DNA of 32,783 nucleotides from Chloroflexales bacterium (GTDB taxonomy: Bacteria > Chloroflexota > Chloroflexia > Chloroflexales > Chloroflexaceae), in NCBI GenBank assembly GCA_022360155.1, contig JAKSDJ010000741.1, positions 1 to 32,783 on the forward strand. The letters are read 5' to 3'. The translations under genes and the position numbers were made by a program. Shown here in pieces: positions 8,706 through 16,670 of the stretch (position 1 is the stretch's first letter; each line of letters begins with the position of its first letter). The notes below the pieces were generated by a model, which was given only the letters and a program-made list of their open reading frames with translations, had not been told where the DNA came from and did not search any database.

Positions 8706-8711
8706 TATAAT
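8706..8711 (+). promoter_or_regulatory. -10-like TATAAT upstream of SQR
   Basis: Perfect TATAAT 68 bases before the SQR start codon. No good -35 hexamer lies 16-18 bases upstream, so it would need an activator or be a chance match in AT-rich sequence. Confidence 0.35.
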
Positions 8712-8779
8712 CAGCCAGACAGGCATACGTTAGTTTCTCGCTATTGGGAAGTGGTATATATTAAGGAGGCAGTGTTGCT

Positions 8780-9973
8780 ATGCAGTTTCAACTCCATCAC
8801 CAAGTCGTTATTGTTGGAGGCGGCGCCGCTGGCATCAGCGTCGCTGCTCGCGTGCATCGAGCGCTCAAAAGCGCTGACATTGCAATCATCGAACCCTCGC
8901 GGAAGCACTACTATCAACCCCTTTGGACACTCGTCGGCGGCGGAGTTGTACCGAAAGAAGTCAGCGAACGCGACGAAGCTTCGCTCATTCCCGAAGGCGT
9001 TAAATGGCTCCACGATGCAGTAACAGAGTTTTGCCCACAGGACAACTGTGTTCTCACCCACGACGGCAAACGCGTGAGTTACGACTTCCTTGTCGTTGCA
9101 CCAGGCATTCAGATCGACTGGGATAAGATACCAGGGCTACGCGACAGCCTCGGCAAAGATGGCGTGTGCAGCAACTATGCGTACCAGTACGTCGATACGA
9201 CCTGGGAAGCGATTCGTACGTTCAAAGGCGGTACGGCCATCTTCACTCAGCCTAGCACGCCGATCAAGTGCGGCGGCGCCCCGCAAAAGATCGCCTACCT
9301 AGCCGAAGATTATTTCTGCCAATCGAGCGTGCGCAATCGGACGAACGTTATGTTCATTACTGGCACGGCAACCATTTTCACAGCTCCATATTATGCGCCT
9401 GCGCTCATGAAAGTTGTTGAGCGCAAAGGCATCCAGCCGTGTTTCAAGCATGACCTGATCGAGATCATACCGGCAAGCAAAGAAGCTGTTTTCAAAAATC
9501 TCGATACGGGCGAACTCATTGTACTCAAGTATGACATGATCCACGTAACGCCGCCAATGAGCGCGCCTGATTTTGTCAAGCAGAGCCCTCTGGCTGATCC
9601 AGCGGGATGGGTCGATGTCGACAAATGGACGCTTCAGCACAAGCGCTACTCCAACATCTTCGGCCTGGGCGACGCCAGCAACCTGCCAACCTCGAAGACT
9701 GGAGCCGCCGTTCGCAAGCAAGCAGTCACTGTCGCACAGAATCTGGGTGCAGCCCTGAAGGACAATCCCTTGAATGCGCGCTACAATGGCTATACCTCTT
9801 GTCCACTCATCACCGGCTACAAAAGCTTGATTATGGCCGAGTTCGATTATGACCTGAAGCCCAAAGAAACCTTTCCTTTTGATCAATCAAAGGAGCGGTA
9901 CAGTATGTATCTGCTGAAGCGATACGGCTTACCGCAGATCTATTGGCATGGCATGTTAAAGGGTCTTGTATAG
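8780..9973 (+). CDS. Sulfide:quinone oxidoreductase, type II (SQOR-like)
   Basis: Protein of 397 residues. A membrane-associated flavoprotein that oxidises sulfide to persulfide/polysulfide and passes electrons to quinone. The FAD-binding start GGGAAG (13-18) is intact. HYYQPLWTLVGGG (43-55) is typical of the type II (mitochondrial-like) group. The redox cysteine pair is present: Cys164 in PIKCGGAPQK and Cys341 in SCPLITGY; a further Cys130 lies in GVCSNYAY. GLGDAS (295-300) is the second FAD site, and the hydrophobic C-terminus may dock to the membrane. AAGGAGG at 8763-8769 lies ten bases before the ATG. The next gene, a persulfide dioxygenase-rhodanese fusion 34 bases downstream, would consume the persulfide product; together they form a sulfide detoxification or oxidation operon. 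Type II SQRs usually serve detoxification, not autotrophic growth. Confidence 0.9.
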   Translation: MQFQLHHQVVIVGGGAAGISVAARVHRALKSADIAIIEPSRKHYYQPLWTLVGGGVVPKEVSERDEASLIPEGVKWLHDAVTEFCPQDNCVLTHDGKRVSYDFLVVAPGIQIDWDKIPGLRDSLGKDGVCSNYAYQYVDTTWEAIRTFKGGTAIFTQPSTPIKCGGAPQKIAYLAEDYFCQSSVRNRTNVMFITGTATIFTAPYYAPALMKVVERKGIQPCFKHDLIEIIPASKEAVFKNLDTGELIVLKYDMIHVTPPMSAPDFVKQSPLADPAGWVDVDKWTLQHKRYSNIFGLGDASNLPTSKTGAAVRKQAVTVAQNLGAALKDNPLNARYNGYTSCPLITGYKSLIMAEFDYDLKPKETFPFDQSKERYSMYLLKRYGLPQIYWHGMLKGLV

Positions 9974-10007
9974 GCCCACTGTCCATATACATCTTAGGAG
10001 GACTGTA

Positions 10008-11423
10008 ATGCTCTTACGTTATTTCTATGACCAGAAGTTAGCCCATGCATCGTACCTGGTTGGTTGCCAGGCTACCGGCGAAGCGCTTGTAATGGACCCC
10101 GGCCGCGATATCGACCCATATGTAGAAGTCGCAGAGAGCCAGGGGATGCGCATTGTGGCGGTCACCGAAACCCATATTCACGCCGATCTCCTCTCCGGCG
10201 CACGCGAGCTGGCCGAGCGCACGGGTGCGCAGCTCTTTTTAAGCGATGAAGGAGACGCAGACTGGAAATACCAATACCACCATAACTATGACCATCATTT
10301 GGTTAAAGACGGCGATATCTTCAAGATTGGCAATATCAAGTTTAAGGTGCTCCATACGCCAGGCCATACGCCAGAGCATATCTCCTTCATTATCACCGAC
10401 ACGGCTGGTGCTAACAAACCGATGGGCATTTTCACGGGCGACTTTGTTTTTGTCGGTGATGTCGGTCGTCCCGATCTGCTCGAAGCGGCAGCAGGCATTA
10501 AGGGCACTGCCGAACCCGGTGCGCGGCGGATGTTTCACTCATTACAACGCTTCAAGGCATTGCCGGACTATATGCAGGTCTGGCCGGCCCACGGCGCCGG
10601 CAGCGCTTGTGGCAAGGCGCTCGGCGCTATCCCCTCCAGCACGGTTGGCTATGAAAAGCTGTTCAATTGGGCCATGAACTACACCGATGAAGACGCCTTT
10701 GTGCAGGCTCTGCTCTCCGGGCAGCCAGAGCCGCCCCGCTATTTCGCGATGATGAAGAAGCTAAACAAAGAGGGGCCAAAGGTTTTGCACAGCGCGCCAA
10801 TGCCCGAGCAGCTCCCTTTTACCCATCTGGCTGATCTCCTGGCGCAAGGGGCGATGTTGGTAGACACCCGTTCAACCGACGCCTTTGCTGCTGCGCATAT
10901 CCCTGGCACGATCAACATTCCTTTCGACAACTCGTTCACGACATGGTCTGGATGGCTGCTCAATTATGAGACGCCCTACTACCTGATCGTCGATGCACAT
11001 CTCCTTACTGATGTCGTCCGAGCGCTGCGCTCCATCGGTCTGGATAATGTTCTCGGGTACAGTGAGACATCGGCGATTAGCGCTTGGCCCAAAAGTGGTC
11101 GTCACCTACAGAGTTACGAGGTTGTAACGCCCAAACAGGCTGCCGATAAGGTCTTGAATGGTGAGATGTTCGTTCTGGATGTGCGTAATTCTTCCGAATG
11201 GGCAGAGGGTCACTTGCCGGGCGCCAACCATATTATGCTTGGCTATCTATCGGCGCGGTTCACCGAAGTGCCGACCGACCGACCTATCTTGGTGCAGTGC
11301 CGATCGGGCGGACGTTCGGCGATCGGTGCAAGTCTGTTGCAATCCAAAGGTGTGCCTCAGGTCATCAACCTGCTGGGCGGGTTTCGTGAATGGGCGGCAG
11401 AGGGGCTGCCTATCGAGCGGTGA
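10008..11423 (+). CDS. Persulfide dioxygenase (MBL fold) fused to two rhodanese domains
   Basis: Protein of 471 residues. Residues 1-250 are a metallo-beta-lactamase-fold persulfide dioxygenase (ETHE1/CstB-like), which oxidises glutathione or similar persulfides to sulfite. Mono-iron ligands are visible: His56 and His58 in THIHADLLSG, His120 in HTPGH and Asp145 in FTGDF; the last His of the HxHxDH motif is Leu61, compatible with a one-iron site. Residues 270-365 are a rhodanese domain with no cysteine at the active-site loop (LIVDAHLL), presumably structural. Residues 370-471 are a second rhodanese with active-site Cys431 in QCRSGGRS. AGGAGG at 9996-10001 lies six bases before this ATG, which sets the start over an earlier in-frame one at 9966. 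It is co-transcribed with SQR and ends before a hairpin terminator. Confidence 0.9.
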   Translation: MLLRYFYDQKLAHASYLVGCQATGEALVMDPGRDIDPYVEVAESQGMRIVAVTETHIHADLLSGARELAERTGAQLFLSDEGDADWKYQYHHNYDHHLVKDGDIFKIGNIKFKVLHTPGHTPEHISFIITDTAGANKPMGIFTGDFVFVGDVGRPDLLEAAAGIKGTAEPGARRMFHSLQRFKALPDYMQVWPAHGAGSACGKALGAIPSSTVGYEKLFNWAMNYTDEDAFVQALLSGQPEPPRYFAMMKKLNKEGPKVLHSAPMPEQLPFTHLADLLAQGAMLVDTRSTDAFAAAHIPGTINIPFDNSFTTWSGWLLNYETPYYLIVDAHLLTDVVRALRSIGLDNVLGYSETSAISAWPKSGRHLQSYEVVTPKQAADKVLNGEMFVLDVRNSSEWAEGHLPGANHIMLGYLSARFTEVPTDRPILVQCRSGGRSAIGASLLQSKGVPQVINLLGGFREWAAEGLPIER

Positions 11424-11475
11424 GATTCCGTCTATGTCGACGAATACGGAGTTATCCGCAGATTAACGCGAGTTG

Positions 11476-11506
11476 AGCGGGGGAAGATTGCTTTCCCCGC
11501 TTTGCA
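11476..11506 (+). terminator. Rho-independent-like terminator of the sulfide operon
   Basis: AGCGGGGGAA (11476-11485) pairs with TTTCCCCGCT (11492-11501) with one G-T wobble and a six-base loop, followed by a short T-run (11501-11503). It lies 53 bases after the dioxygenase stop. Confidence 0.7.
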
Positions 11507-11625
11507 TTGCCCAGTGGAAAATAATGAGGCATTCTACGTTTGCTGCGCCGAGCACCAAGTTTCGCGGGAGCAAGGATTGCAAGAGCCGTAGATCTGCTAA
11601 CCCCTTTGGCGGGCAAAATTGGCGC

Positions 11626-11653
11626 TTGCCACGTCTCCGTGTCGTGGTACCAT
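11626..11653 (+). promoter_or_regulatory. Possible promoter of the STAS gene
   Basis: TTGCCA (11626-11631) and TACCAT (11648-11653) lie 16 bases apart, upstream of the STAS coding frame. Moderate match only. Confidence 0.3.
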
Positions 11654-11780
11654 ACAACGCAGGTGTCGGAGGCGCCACAAGGATCCTAGTCGCAACACAA
11701 GAACATCACGCATACAACTCACCCAACGTCAGGCCACCATTGTCCTGTTTCTTATTCAGGTCAGCGCTGAAACAATCTCT

Positions 11781-11940
11781 CTAAGAGGCTGTCTGAAAAG
11801 GGGTATGGAATGCGGCAGCCATGCTGCCGCGCGCAAGCACGGCTTGCGCATTCCACATGTTGACGTGCTGATGCTCCGCTCCATCCCAGTTTGTGATCCC
11901 GTTCTTGCCGGGTCAAACGGCTTTTCAGACAGCTTCTAAG
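11781..11940. mobile_element. 155-bp MITE with 15-bp inverted ends and CTAAG target duplication
   Basis: The direct repeat CTAAG stands at 11781-11785 and 11936-11940. Inside it, AGGCTGTCTGAAAAG (11786-11800) and CTTTTCAGACAGCTT (11921-11935) are inverted ends matching at 14 of 15 positions. The interior has no gene; it contains a cloverleaf of GGAATGCG...CGCATTCC enclosing two hairpins (GCGGCAGC/GCTGCCGC and CGCAAGC/GCTTGCG). One CTAAG plus the element is 155 bp, and removing exactly that rejoins the STAS frame. The ends resemble those of DDE-transposase insertion sequences, so it was probably mobilised in trans by a related element elsewhere in the genome. Confidence 0.88.
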
Positions 11941-12899
11941 CTATTTTGCATTGATTGCGCCACAGTCAAGTGTGCTGCGACGGTTAATTGTCGGTGCGCC
12001 TGCTGTTATCATTCTTTTCATCGCCTATCTGCGCGGCTGGGAAACAGCCAGCTATCTCAATCTTCTCATTCTTACTGGGCTTGTTGTTGGTCCATTCATT
12101 ACACCAGCAACCGATCGCTCTTTCTCACCAGTATCATTCTTGCCGGTGGCGCTCACTGTTGTTATGGCCCGTCCGCGTTGGGTGCTCATTATTGCGGTCG
12201 CGATCATTCTTGCTGCTGCGCTCGGAGGGAGTTGGCCGTACATGCGGGTCGACAACCTCATCGTTTATTTTGCCTGTGTTGGCAGTATCTATGTCGGCGC
12301 CTTGATAGCAGATCAGACACGCCAACGCCTTGAAACACAGCGTGAAACGTTCCACGCAGCACACATGCGCGCCGAACAGCAAGCGCAAGAAAATGCGCAG
12401 CAGGCGGCGATCCTTGCAGAACAAACAGCACGCCAGCAACAACTCATCAATACTATTCAACTCCTTGAAATTCCCATCACCACCGTCGCTGATGGCGTTT
12501 TCCTTGCATCGTTCGTCGGCGCCTTCGACGAACAACGCACTCAGGCAGCGAGTAGCCAGATTCTCAGTGCAGTCTACAGCCAAAAGTCCCGGTTGATCAT
12601 ACGCGACATTGCCGGAATCACGCTTCTTGAGCGGGATCTTACCGAGCGGCTGCTCAGGATAAGCCCAAAGTATTCGCTTACTAGGCTGCCAGGTGGCGCT
12701 GAGCGGGATCTCAGCCACAATGTCGCAGGAGTTGATTAGCGCCAAGCTTTCCTTTGCAGGAGTTCACACGACTCGTGCAGTGCAAGACGCCCTCCGCTTA
12801 CTCCCGTCGCAGAGACTCTTCAGCGCTACAGAAGCCACCCCGCAAGTTTGGTGATGCATAGCGCTGGAGGCGTGAACACGACGGCAAGACTGCACGGGC

Positions 12900-13790
12900 T
12901 CACGCAATGAGCCCACTGGCACGGAGCAGACGGTCGATCTCGGTCTGGCCTGCTTCGTGGAGCGGCAATAGCGGGCGGCGCGGCGGCCCGCCATAGAGGC
13001 CAACCCGGTCCATCGCGTACTTGAGACCAGAAACCCCAAAGTGTAGTGTAATCGCCTTATTGATATCCATAAGTGAATACTGCACTTGGCGGGCTGTCGC
13101 TAGGTCGCCAGCCTGAAACGAGTCCATCACACGCCGTAGCGGCGCCGCCGCAATATTCGCCAGCGCCACAATTCCCCCAACCGACCCAACACTCAGAAAG
13201 GCGAGCAGCGCCCCTGCTGAGCCCGACAGAACCTGGAAGTCGGGCTGCGCGGCAAGCACTTCCGTCATCTTTACCACATTAGCGCTACTGTCCTTCGCTC
13301 CAATGATCTGCGGATGCTTTGCCAGGGTTATAAGGGTTTCCGGGGTAAAATCGACGCCGGTAAAGAGCGGCACATTGTAGATCAGGATCGGGATCGGCGA
13401 TGCATCGGCGATCGCTTGATAATGAGCCACCAAAACATCGTGGGTCATAGCTGGTTTGTAGAAGTATGGGGATAGCGCCAGCGCCGCTTCCGCTCCCAAT
13501 TCGGCGGCGATCTTGGTCAACTCAATGGTTTCGGCGGTTGTCTCGACGCCGGTACCGGCGATCAGACGCTTGCCAGAGGCGCGCAATGTCTCGGCGCAAA
13601 CCCGCCAGACCTGGATGCGTTCATCGCGGGTCAGAAATGCCGCTTCGCTGTTTGATCCTGGCATGACAATCCCGTCAAGCGGTTGGGTTACCCAGGTGCG
13701 CAGATTATCCGCCAGTTTGTCATACGCGATGTTTCCCGCTGCGTCGAATGGAGTCGGGATCGGTGGATAGAGGCCGGCCAAGTTTAGCAT
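12900..13790 (-). CDS. DapA-superfamily aldolase, closest to 4-hydroxy-2-oxoglutarate aldolase (HOGA1-like)
   Basis: Protein of 296 residues, the length of N-acetylneuraminate lyase/DHDPS superfamily TIM-barrel enzymes. The Schiff-base lysine is Lys166 in IIGAKDSS and the catalytic tyrosine Tyr138 in LIYNVP. The substrate loop reads MPGSNSEAAFLT (43-54) instead of the GTTGE of true dihydrodipicolinate synthase, and DFQVLSGSAGALLA, GGIVALANI, FGVSGLKYAMDRVGLYGGPPRRPL follow the pattern of HOGA1 and 3-deoxy-hexulosonate aldolases. It probably releases pyruvate from a 2-oxo-4-hydroxy acid rather than making lysine. The start at 13790 fits the family N-terminus (LAGLYPPIPTPF); an upstream extension to 13883 lacks family similarity. 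SD is weak. It stands alone on the minus strand, divergent from the NEW3 operon. Confidence 0.8.
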   Translation of the reverse strand: MLNLAGLYPPIPTPFDAAGNIAYDKLADNLRTWVTQPLDGIVMPGSNSEAAFLTRDERIQVWRVCAETLRASGKRLIAGTGVETTAETIELTKIAAELGAEAALALSPYFYKPAMTHDVLVAHYQAIADASPIPILIYNVPLFTGVDFTPETLITLAKHPQIIGAKDSSANVVKMTEVLAAQPDFQVLSGSAGALLAFLSVGSVGGIVALANIAAAPLRRVMDSFQAGDLATARQVQYSLMDINKAITLHFGVSGLKYAMDRVGLYGGPPRRPLLPLHEAGQTEIDRLLRASGLIA

Positions 13791-14384
13791 AAGTTTCGCT
13801 TTCGAGTTAGTGGGTTTGAGTTCTCCGCCCGTGGGCGACAGACAACGCTGCTGAAGGTAGCACAGCGCATAAGATCTTGTCAAATAACGGCAGAGATAAC
13901 CTTGTTGAGTGCTCGTTGCACTCCTTGATCCAAGACCCCATATTCACAATCAAATGATGATCCAACTTTTTTCAACATCCGCTGACAAGAGTGGTATAAT
14001 TTATTGAAGTGTGACTATTGTTGGACTGTATGCCATATAATAGGGTAGGTAGTATCACAGTCTACAGGCGACAACGGGAAATATTGTAGAGGGTACGAAG
14101 CTCGGTATCCTTTACTCTCGTGAAAACCATCACACTCTAAGCGTTGTAGTACTATAGAGAAATGTAACTCCAAGAGCGCGCCTGGAGCGATTCAACGCTC
14201 TACTATATCATCCCATCTTGCGTTTGGCCCGCTCCTGGTTTATCTTGTCCGAGGATTATCTGTGCTGGCGCAGTGGCTGCCGTAGCTTCTACGCAGTTAT
14301 TGCATGCCATATGTTCGTTTCGTTCTAGGGCGCACCCGAGCGCACCAAGGTATCGTTAGCAAGAAACAAGGAGGAAAAACGCCT
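13791..14384. other. Intergenic region between divergent aldolase and NEW3 operon
   Basis: About 590 bases, AT-richer than the flanking genes, with no credible gene. It contains two TATAAT boxes facing the NEW3 operon (13995-14000 and 14036-14041), implying a leader of about 345-385 bases. No riboswitch motif recognised. Confidence 0.5.
13972..14000 (+). promoter_or_regulatory. Probable promoter of the NEW3-ABC operon
   Basis: TATAAT at 13995-14000 with TCAACA at 13972-13977, spacing 17 bases. A second TATAAT at 14036-14041 has no good -35 partner. Confidence 0.45.
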
Positions 14385-15563
14385 ATGCGGAGAATGTCGA
14401 AACTGTCCCTGTTCGTTGCGATCTGGCTGTTTCTGTTTAGCCTCGTCACACCCACACTGGCCCAAGAGAATCAACCTCAGACCCTCTCGCCGGATCTCAC
14501 ACTCTTTACCCGGTATCCGGCCCAGGAAATTGCTATTGGTGATACTGTCACCATCAATCTGACGCTACGAAGTGATAACCAGCCCCAGATCATACGCCTT
14601 GAAGTTCGCGATCTGCCCGAAGACTGGCTTGCTTCTTTCCGCGGCGGCGGTCGTATCATTCAATCCGCCTATGTAGAGCAAGAAAATGACACACTGGTCG
14701 ATCTCCGCATCGAACCGGCAGCGAATGTTGAATCAGGCAGCTATGCCTTTGAAGTTGTCGCACAGAGCGACAGCGGTCAAGTTACGCTGCCGCTCGAACT
14801 GATCGTCAAGGATAAACTCCCGCCGAGTATGACTCTGGATGTCGACCTGCCAACCCTCCGCGGCGCTCCTGACACCACGTTCCGTTTCAATGCAACCTTG
14901 CGGAACGAGGGCGATGCCGATATGGATGTCAACTTACTAGCTGACGCCCCGCGCGGTCTCTTAGCTGACTTCAAACTGAATGGTCAGAGCGTAACCAGCA
15001 TCCCGCTTTCTGCAAACGAAACCAAGAATCTGAGTATTGAAGTGCAGGTCTTCCCCGAAATGCCGGCTGGCCCCTATGAAATCGGCGTGGTGGCGCGCGG
15101 CGGAGAGGCCGAAGCGACAACAACTGTGATCGCCGATGTGACTGGCGACTCGCGGGTAGAGGTCAGCGCACCCGATGGTCGGCTTTCTGAACAGATTTCT
15201 GCTGGTCAGACTACGCCGATCACGCTCATTTTGAGCAACACGGGCACTTCGCCGGCCCGCAACATTAATCTAAGCGCCGCACCGCCAACTGGCTGGACCG
15301 TGGAGTTTGATCCGCCGCAAATCGCCGAAATTGCCGGCAACGAGACCATCAATGTCACCGCCAATATCCAACCTTCCAATCAAGCAATTGCCGGCGACTA
15401 TGTCATCAACATCACCGCACAACCGGAGGAAGGTCGCTCTGACACAGCCGAGTTTCGCATTACAGTGATGACATCAACGCTCTGGGGTATTGTTGGTGTT
15501 GTCCTGATCGCCATCGCTGTGTTTGGCGTGGGGATAGCTGTCACACGCTTTGGGCGACGCTGA
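14385..15563 (+). CDS. Secreted, membrane-anchored NEW3-domain protein
   Basis: Protein of 392 residues. A signal peptide (Arg/Lys start, hydrophobic stretch LFVAIWLFLFSLVTPTLAQ) is followed by tandem beta-sandwich domains of the NPCBM-associated NEW3 type: repeated patterns such as DLPEDWLASF, APRGLLADF and APPTGWTVEFDPPQIAEIAGNE, each followed by residues like SGSYAFEVVA, AGPYEIGVVA and AGDYVINITA. A single C-terminal membrane helix (LWGIVGVVLIAIAVFGVGIAV) with RFGRR stop-transfer tail holds it on the outer face. AAGGAGG at 14368-14374 lies ten bases before this ATG, which decides the start over an in-frame one at 14304. An ABC ATPase and permease follow, a gene order known as COG1470 plus ABC-2 modules; the domain may bind the transported polymer or a surface glycan, which is inference. 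Confidence 0.85.
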   Translation: MRRMSKLSLFVAIWLFLFSLVTPTLAQENQPQTLSPDLTLFTRYPAQEIAIGDTVTINLTLRSDNQPQIIRLEVRDLPEDWLASFRGGGRIIQSAYVEQENDTLVDLRIEPAANVESGSYAFEVVAQSDSGQVTLPLELIVKDKLPPSMTLDVDLPTLRGAPDTTFRFNATLRNEGDADMDVNLLADAPRGLLADFKLNGQSVTSIPLSANETKNLSIEVQVFPEMPAGPYEIGVVARGGEAEATTTVIADVTGDSRVEVSAPDGRLSEQISAGQTTPITLILSNTGTSPARNINLSAAPPTGWTVEFDPPQIAEIAGNETINVTANIQPSNQAIAGDYVINITAQPEEGRSDTAEFRITVMTSTLWGIVGVVLIAIAVFGVGIAVTRFGRR

Positions 15564-15580
15564 TTGGGAAATAGCCGATG

Positions 15581-15600
15581 GTCCCCGCGTACGCGGGGAC
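15581..15600. repeat. Perfect 20-bp palindrome between NEW3 gene and ABC ATPase
   Basis: GTCCCCGCGTACGCGGGGAC is its own reverse complement. It lies 17 bases after the NEW3 stop codon and could act as an mRNA stem limiting read-through or as a protein-binding site. No U-run follows. Confidence 0.6.
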
Positions 15601-15639
15601 GTGCGCTGCGCATGGCATTAGAGGTACGCAACGAGTTCA

Positions 15640-15703
15640 CCACGAAGGGGATGAAGAAGAATTCAACCACATTATGCTTTTGAGGTCTTTAGACCCTTCG
15701 TGG
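15640..15703. repeat. 10-bp perfect inverted repeat, small dispersed-repeat relic
   Basis: CCACGAAGGG (15640-15649) and CCCTTCGTGG (15694-15703) are exact reverse complements 44 bases apart, ending just upstream of the ATPase start (15723). Repeats built on this CCACGAAGG/CCTTCGTGG theme recur in many bacterial genomes; only one copy is in this window. Confidence 0.5.
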
Positions 15704-15722
15704 CTCATCATATGGGGAAGTT

Positions 15723-16670
15723 ATGCAAGATGTTGTTCTGCAAAGTCACGACTTGACGAAACGCTATGGCGATTTTGTGGCTGTTGACAACTTGAATCTT
15801 ACTATTCACAAAGGCGAGGTTTTCGGTTTGCTCGGACCTAACGGCGCGGGCAAAACCACCACCATCTTGATGCTGCTTGGGCTGACTGAACCTTCCGCCG
15901 GCAGTGTGCAAGTATTGGGCCTTGACCCAACCCGACAACCATTAAGTGTCAAGGCGCACGTCGGTTATATTCCCGACCAGATCGGGTTCTATGATTCGAT
16001 GACCGCGCGCGAGAACCTAGCCTATATTGCCCAACTGAATAACATACGACGCGCCGAAGCTGCAGCGCGAATTACCGACGCCCTCAACCAAGTAGGTCTG
16101 CACGACGTAGCCGACCAGCGTGTCGGGACGTTCTCACGCGGTATGCGCCAGCGCCTAGGAGTCGCCGAAGTGTTGATCAAACGCCCGCAGCTCATTATTA
16201 TGGATGAGCCGACCCTAGCGCTCGACCCAGAAGCCGCCCGCGAGTTCCTCGAGTCGATCCGCAGGCTCAAAAGCGAGGGGATCACGATTATGCTCTCGTC
16301 GCACCTGTTACACCAGGTTCAGGTGGTCTGCGACCGGATTGGCCTGTTCCATCGTGGAAAGATGGTCTTGGAGGGTGCAGTTGATGAACTAGCCCGGCGA
16401 GTTATGGGAGGCGCCTACCGCATTCGGATCGAAGCTGAGGCCAACGGAACCCCGCTCGACACGACGCTGGGCAAGCTATCCGGCGTCGTCCAGGTACATC
16501 GCCCCGCTGCAAGCATCTACGAACTCGAAGCCGAGCACGATCTGCGCGCGGCTGCGGCGCAGGCGGTGATCGAAGCGGGAGGGGAGCTCCTCTCATTAGG
16601 CATGGAAATGCCTAACCTCGATGAAATCTACACCCAGTATTTCAAAGCGGAGGTACAGCATGCAGGCTAG
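15723..16670 (+). CDS. ABC transporter ATP-binding protein (ABC-2 exporter type)
   Basis: Protein of 315 residues. All nucleotide-binding elements are visible: Walker A GPNGAGKT (38-45), Q-loop region near [10 protein letters not shown], signature FSRGMRQRL (137-145, a common LSGGQ variant), Walker B LIIMDEPT (157-164) and switch His194 in LSSHLL. A C-terminal extension of about 90 residues is typical of CcmA/NatA-like exporters. It would energise the permease encoded next, whose ATG overlaps this stop by 11 bases, showing translational coupling. The upstream 160 bases carry two inverted repeats. Substrate unknown; the partner NEW3 protein suggests something at the cell surface. Confidence 0.9.
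   Translation: MQDVVLQSHDLTKRYGDFVAVDNLNLTIHKGEVFGLLGPNGAGKTTTILMLLGLTEPSAGSVQVLGLDPTRQPLSVKAHVGYIPDQIGFYDSMTARENLAYIAQLNNIRRAEAAARITDALNQVGLHDVADQRVGTFSRGMRQRLGVAEVLIKRPQLIIMDEPTLALDPEAAREFLESIRRLKSEGITIMLSSHLLHQVQVVCDRIGLFHRGKMVLEGAVDELARRVMGGAYRIRIEAEANGTPLDTTLGKLSGVVQVHRPAASIYELEAEHDLRAAAAQAVIEAGGELLSLGMEMPNLDEIYTQYFKAEVQHAG

Larger units (their letters stand above)
8149..8779. other. Long intergenic/leader region before the sulfide operon
   Basis: About 630 bases without a credible gene. It holds a 6-bp stem pair (TTCCCG/CGGGAA near 8300-8320), a 7+7 inverted repeat at 8366-8382, an AT-rich promoter-like stretch (8385-8412), three alternating GC stems (8532-8588) and a second TATAAT at 8706-8711. 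If transcription starts at the first promoter the SQR message has a leader of roughly 360 bases. I could not match it to a known riboswitch class. Confidence 0.5.
11619..12854 (+). pseudogene. Membrane-anchored STAS-domain protein, broken by a MITE and a +1 frameshift
   Basis: Removing the 155-bp insertion after 11785 and one A near 12660-12662 restores a single frame of 359 codons ending at TGA 12852-12854. The joined protein has an N-terminal segment (LTQRQATIVLFL), about four membrane helices (to about 12300), a Gln/Glu-rich coiled coil (12310-12450), and a STAS domain: PITTVADGVFLASFVGAFDEQR, LIIRDIAGI, then, in the shifted frame, IRLLGCQVALSGIS and TTRAVQDALRLL. This architecture is that of Chloroflexota RsbR-like anti-anti-sigma proteins that relay stress signals. 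The unshifted frame ends early at 12739 in unrelated residues. No ATG opens the frame; the first in-frame candidate is TTG 11619, which lies inside a promoter-like site, so the start may also be lost. Conserved on both sides of the lesions, so decay is recent. Confidence 0.8.

Noticed and set aside
12134-12745. Minus-strand frame of about 200 codons over the STAS gene
   Set aside because: It is the antisense shadow of a clear STAS and coiled-coil reading on the plus strand and has no family motif.
14304-14384. N-terminal extension of the NEW3 protein from ATG 14304
   Set aside because: The signal peptide and AAGGAGG box fit ATG 14385; the extension has no family similarity.
15581-15600. CRISPR repeat-like GTCCCCGCGTACGCGGGGAC
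   Set aside because: It resembles type I-E repeats in sequence and palindromy, but only one copy exists, with no spacers and no cas genes nearby.
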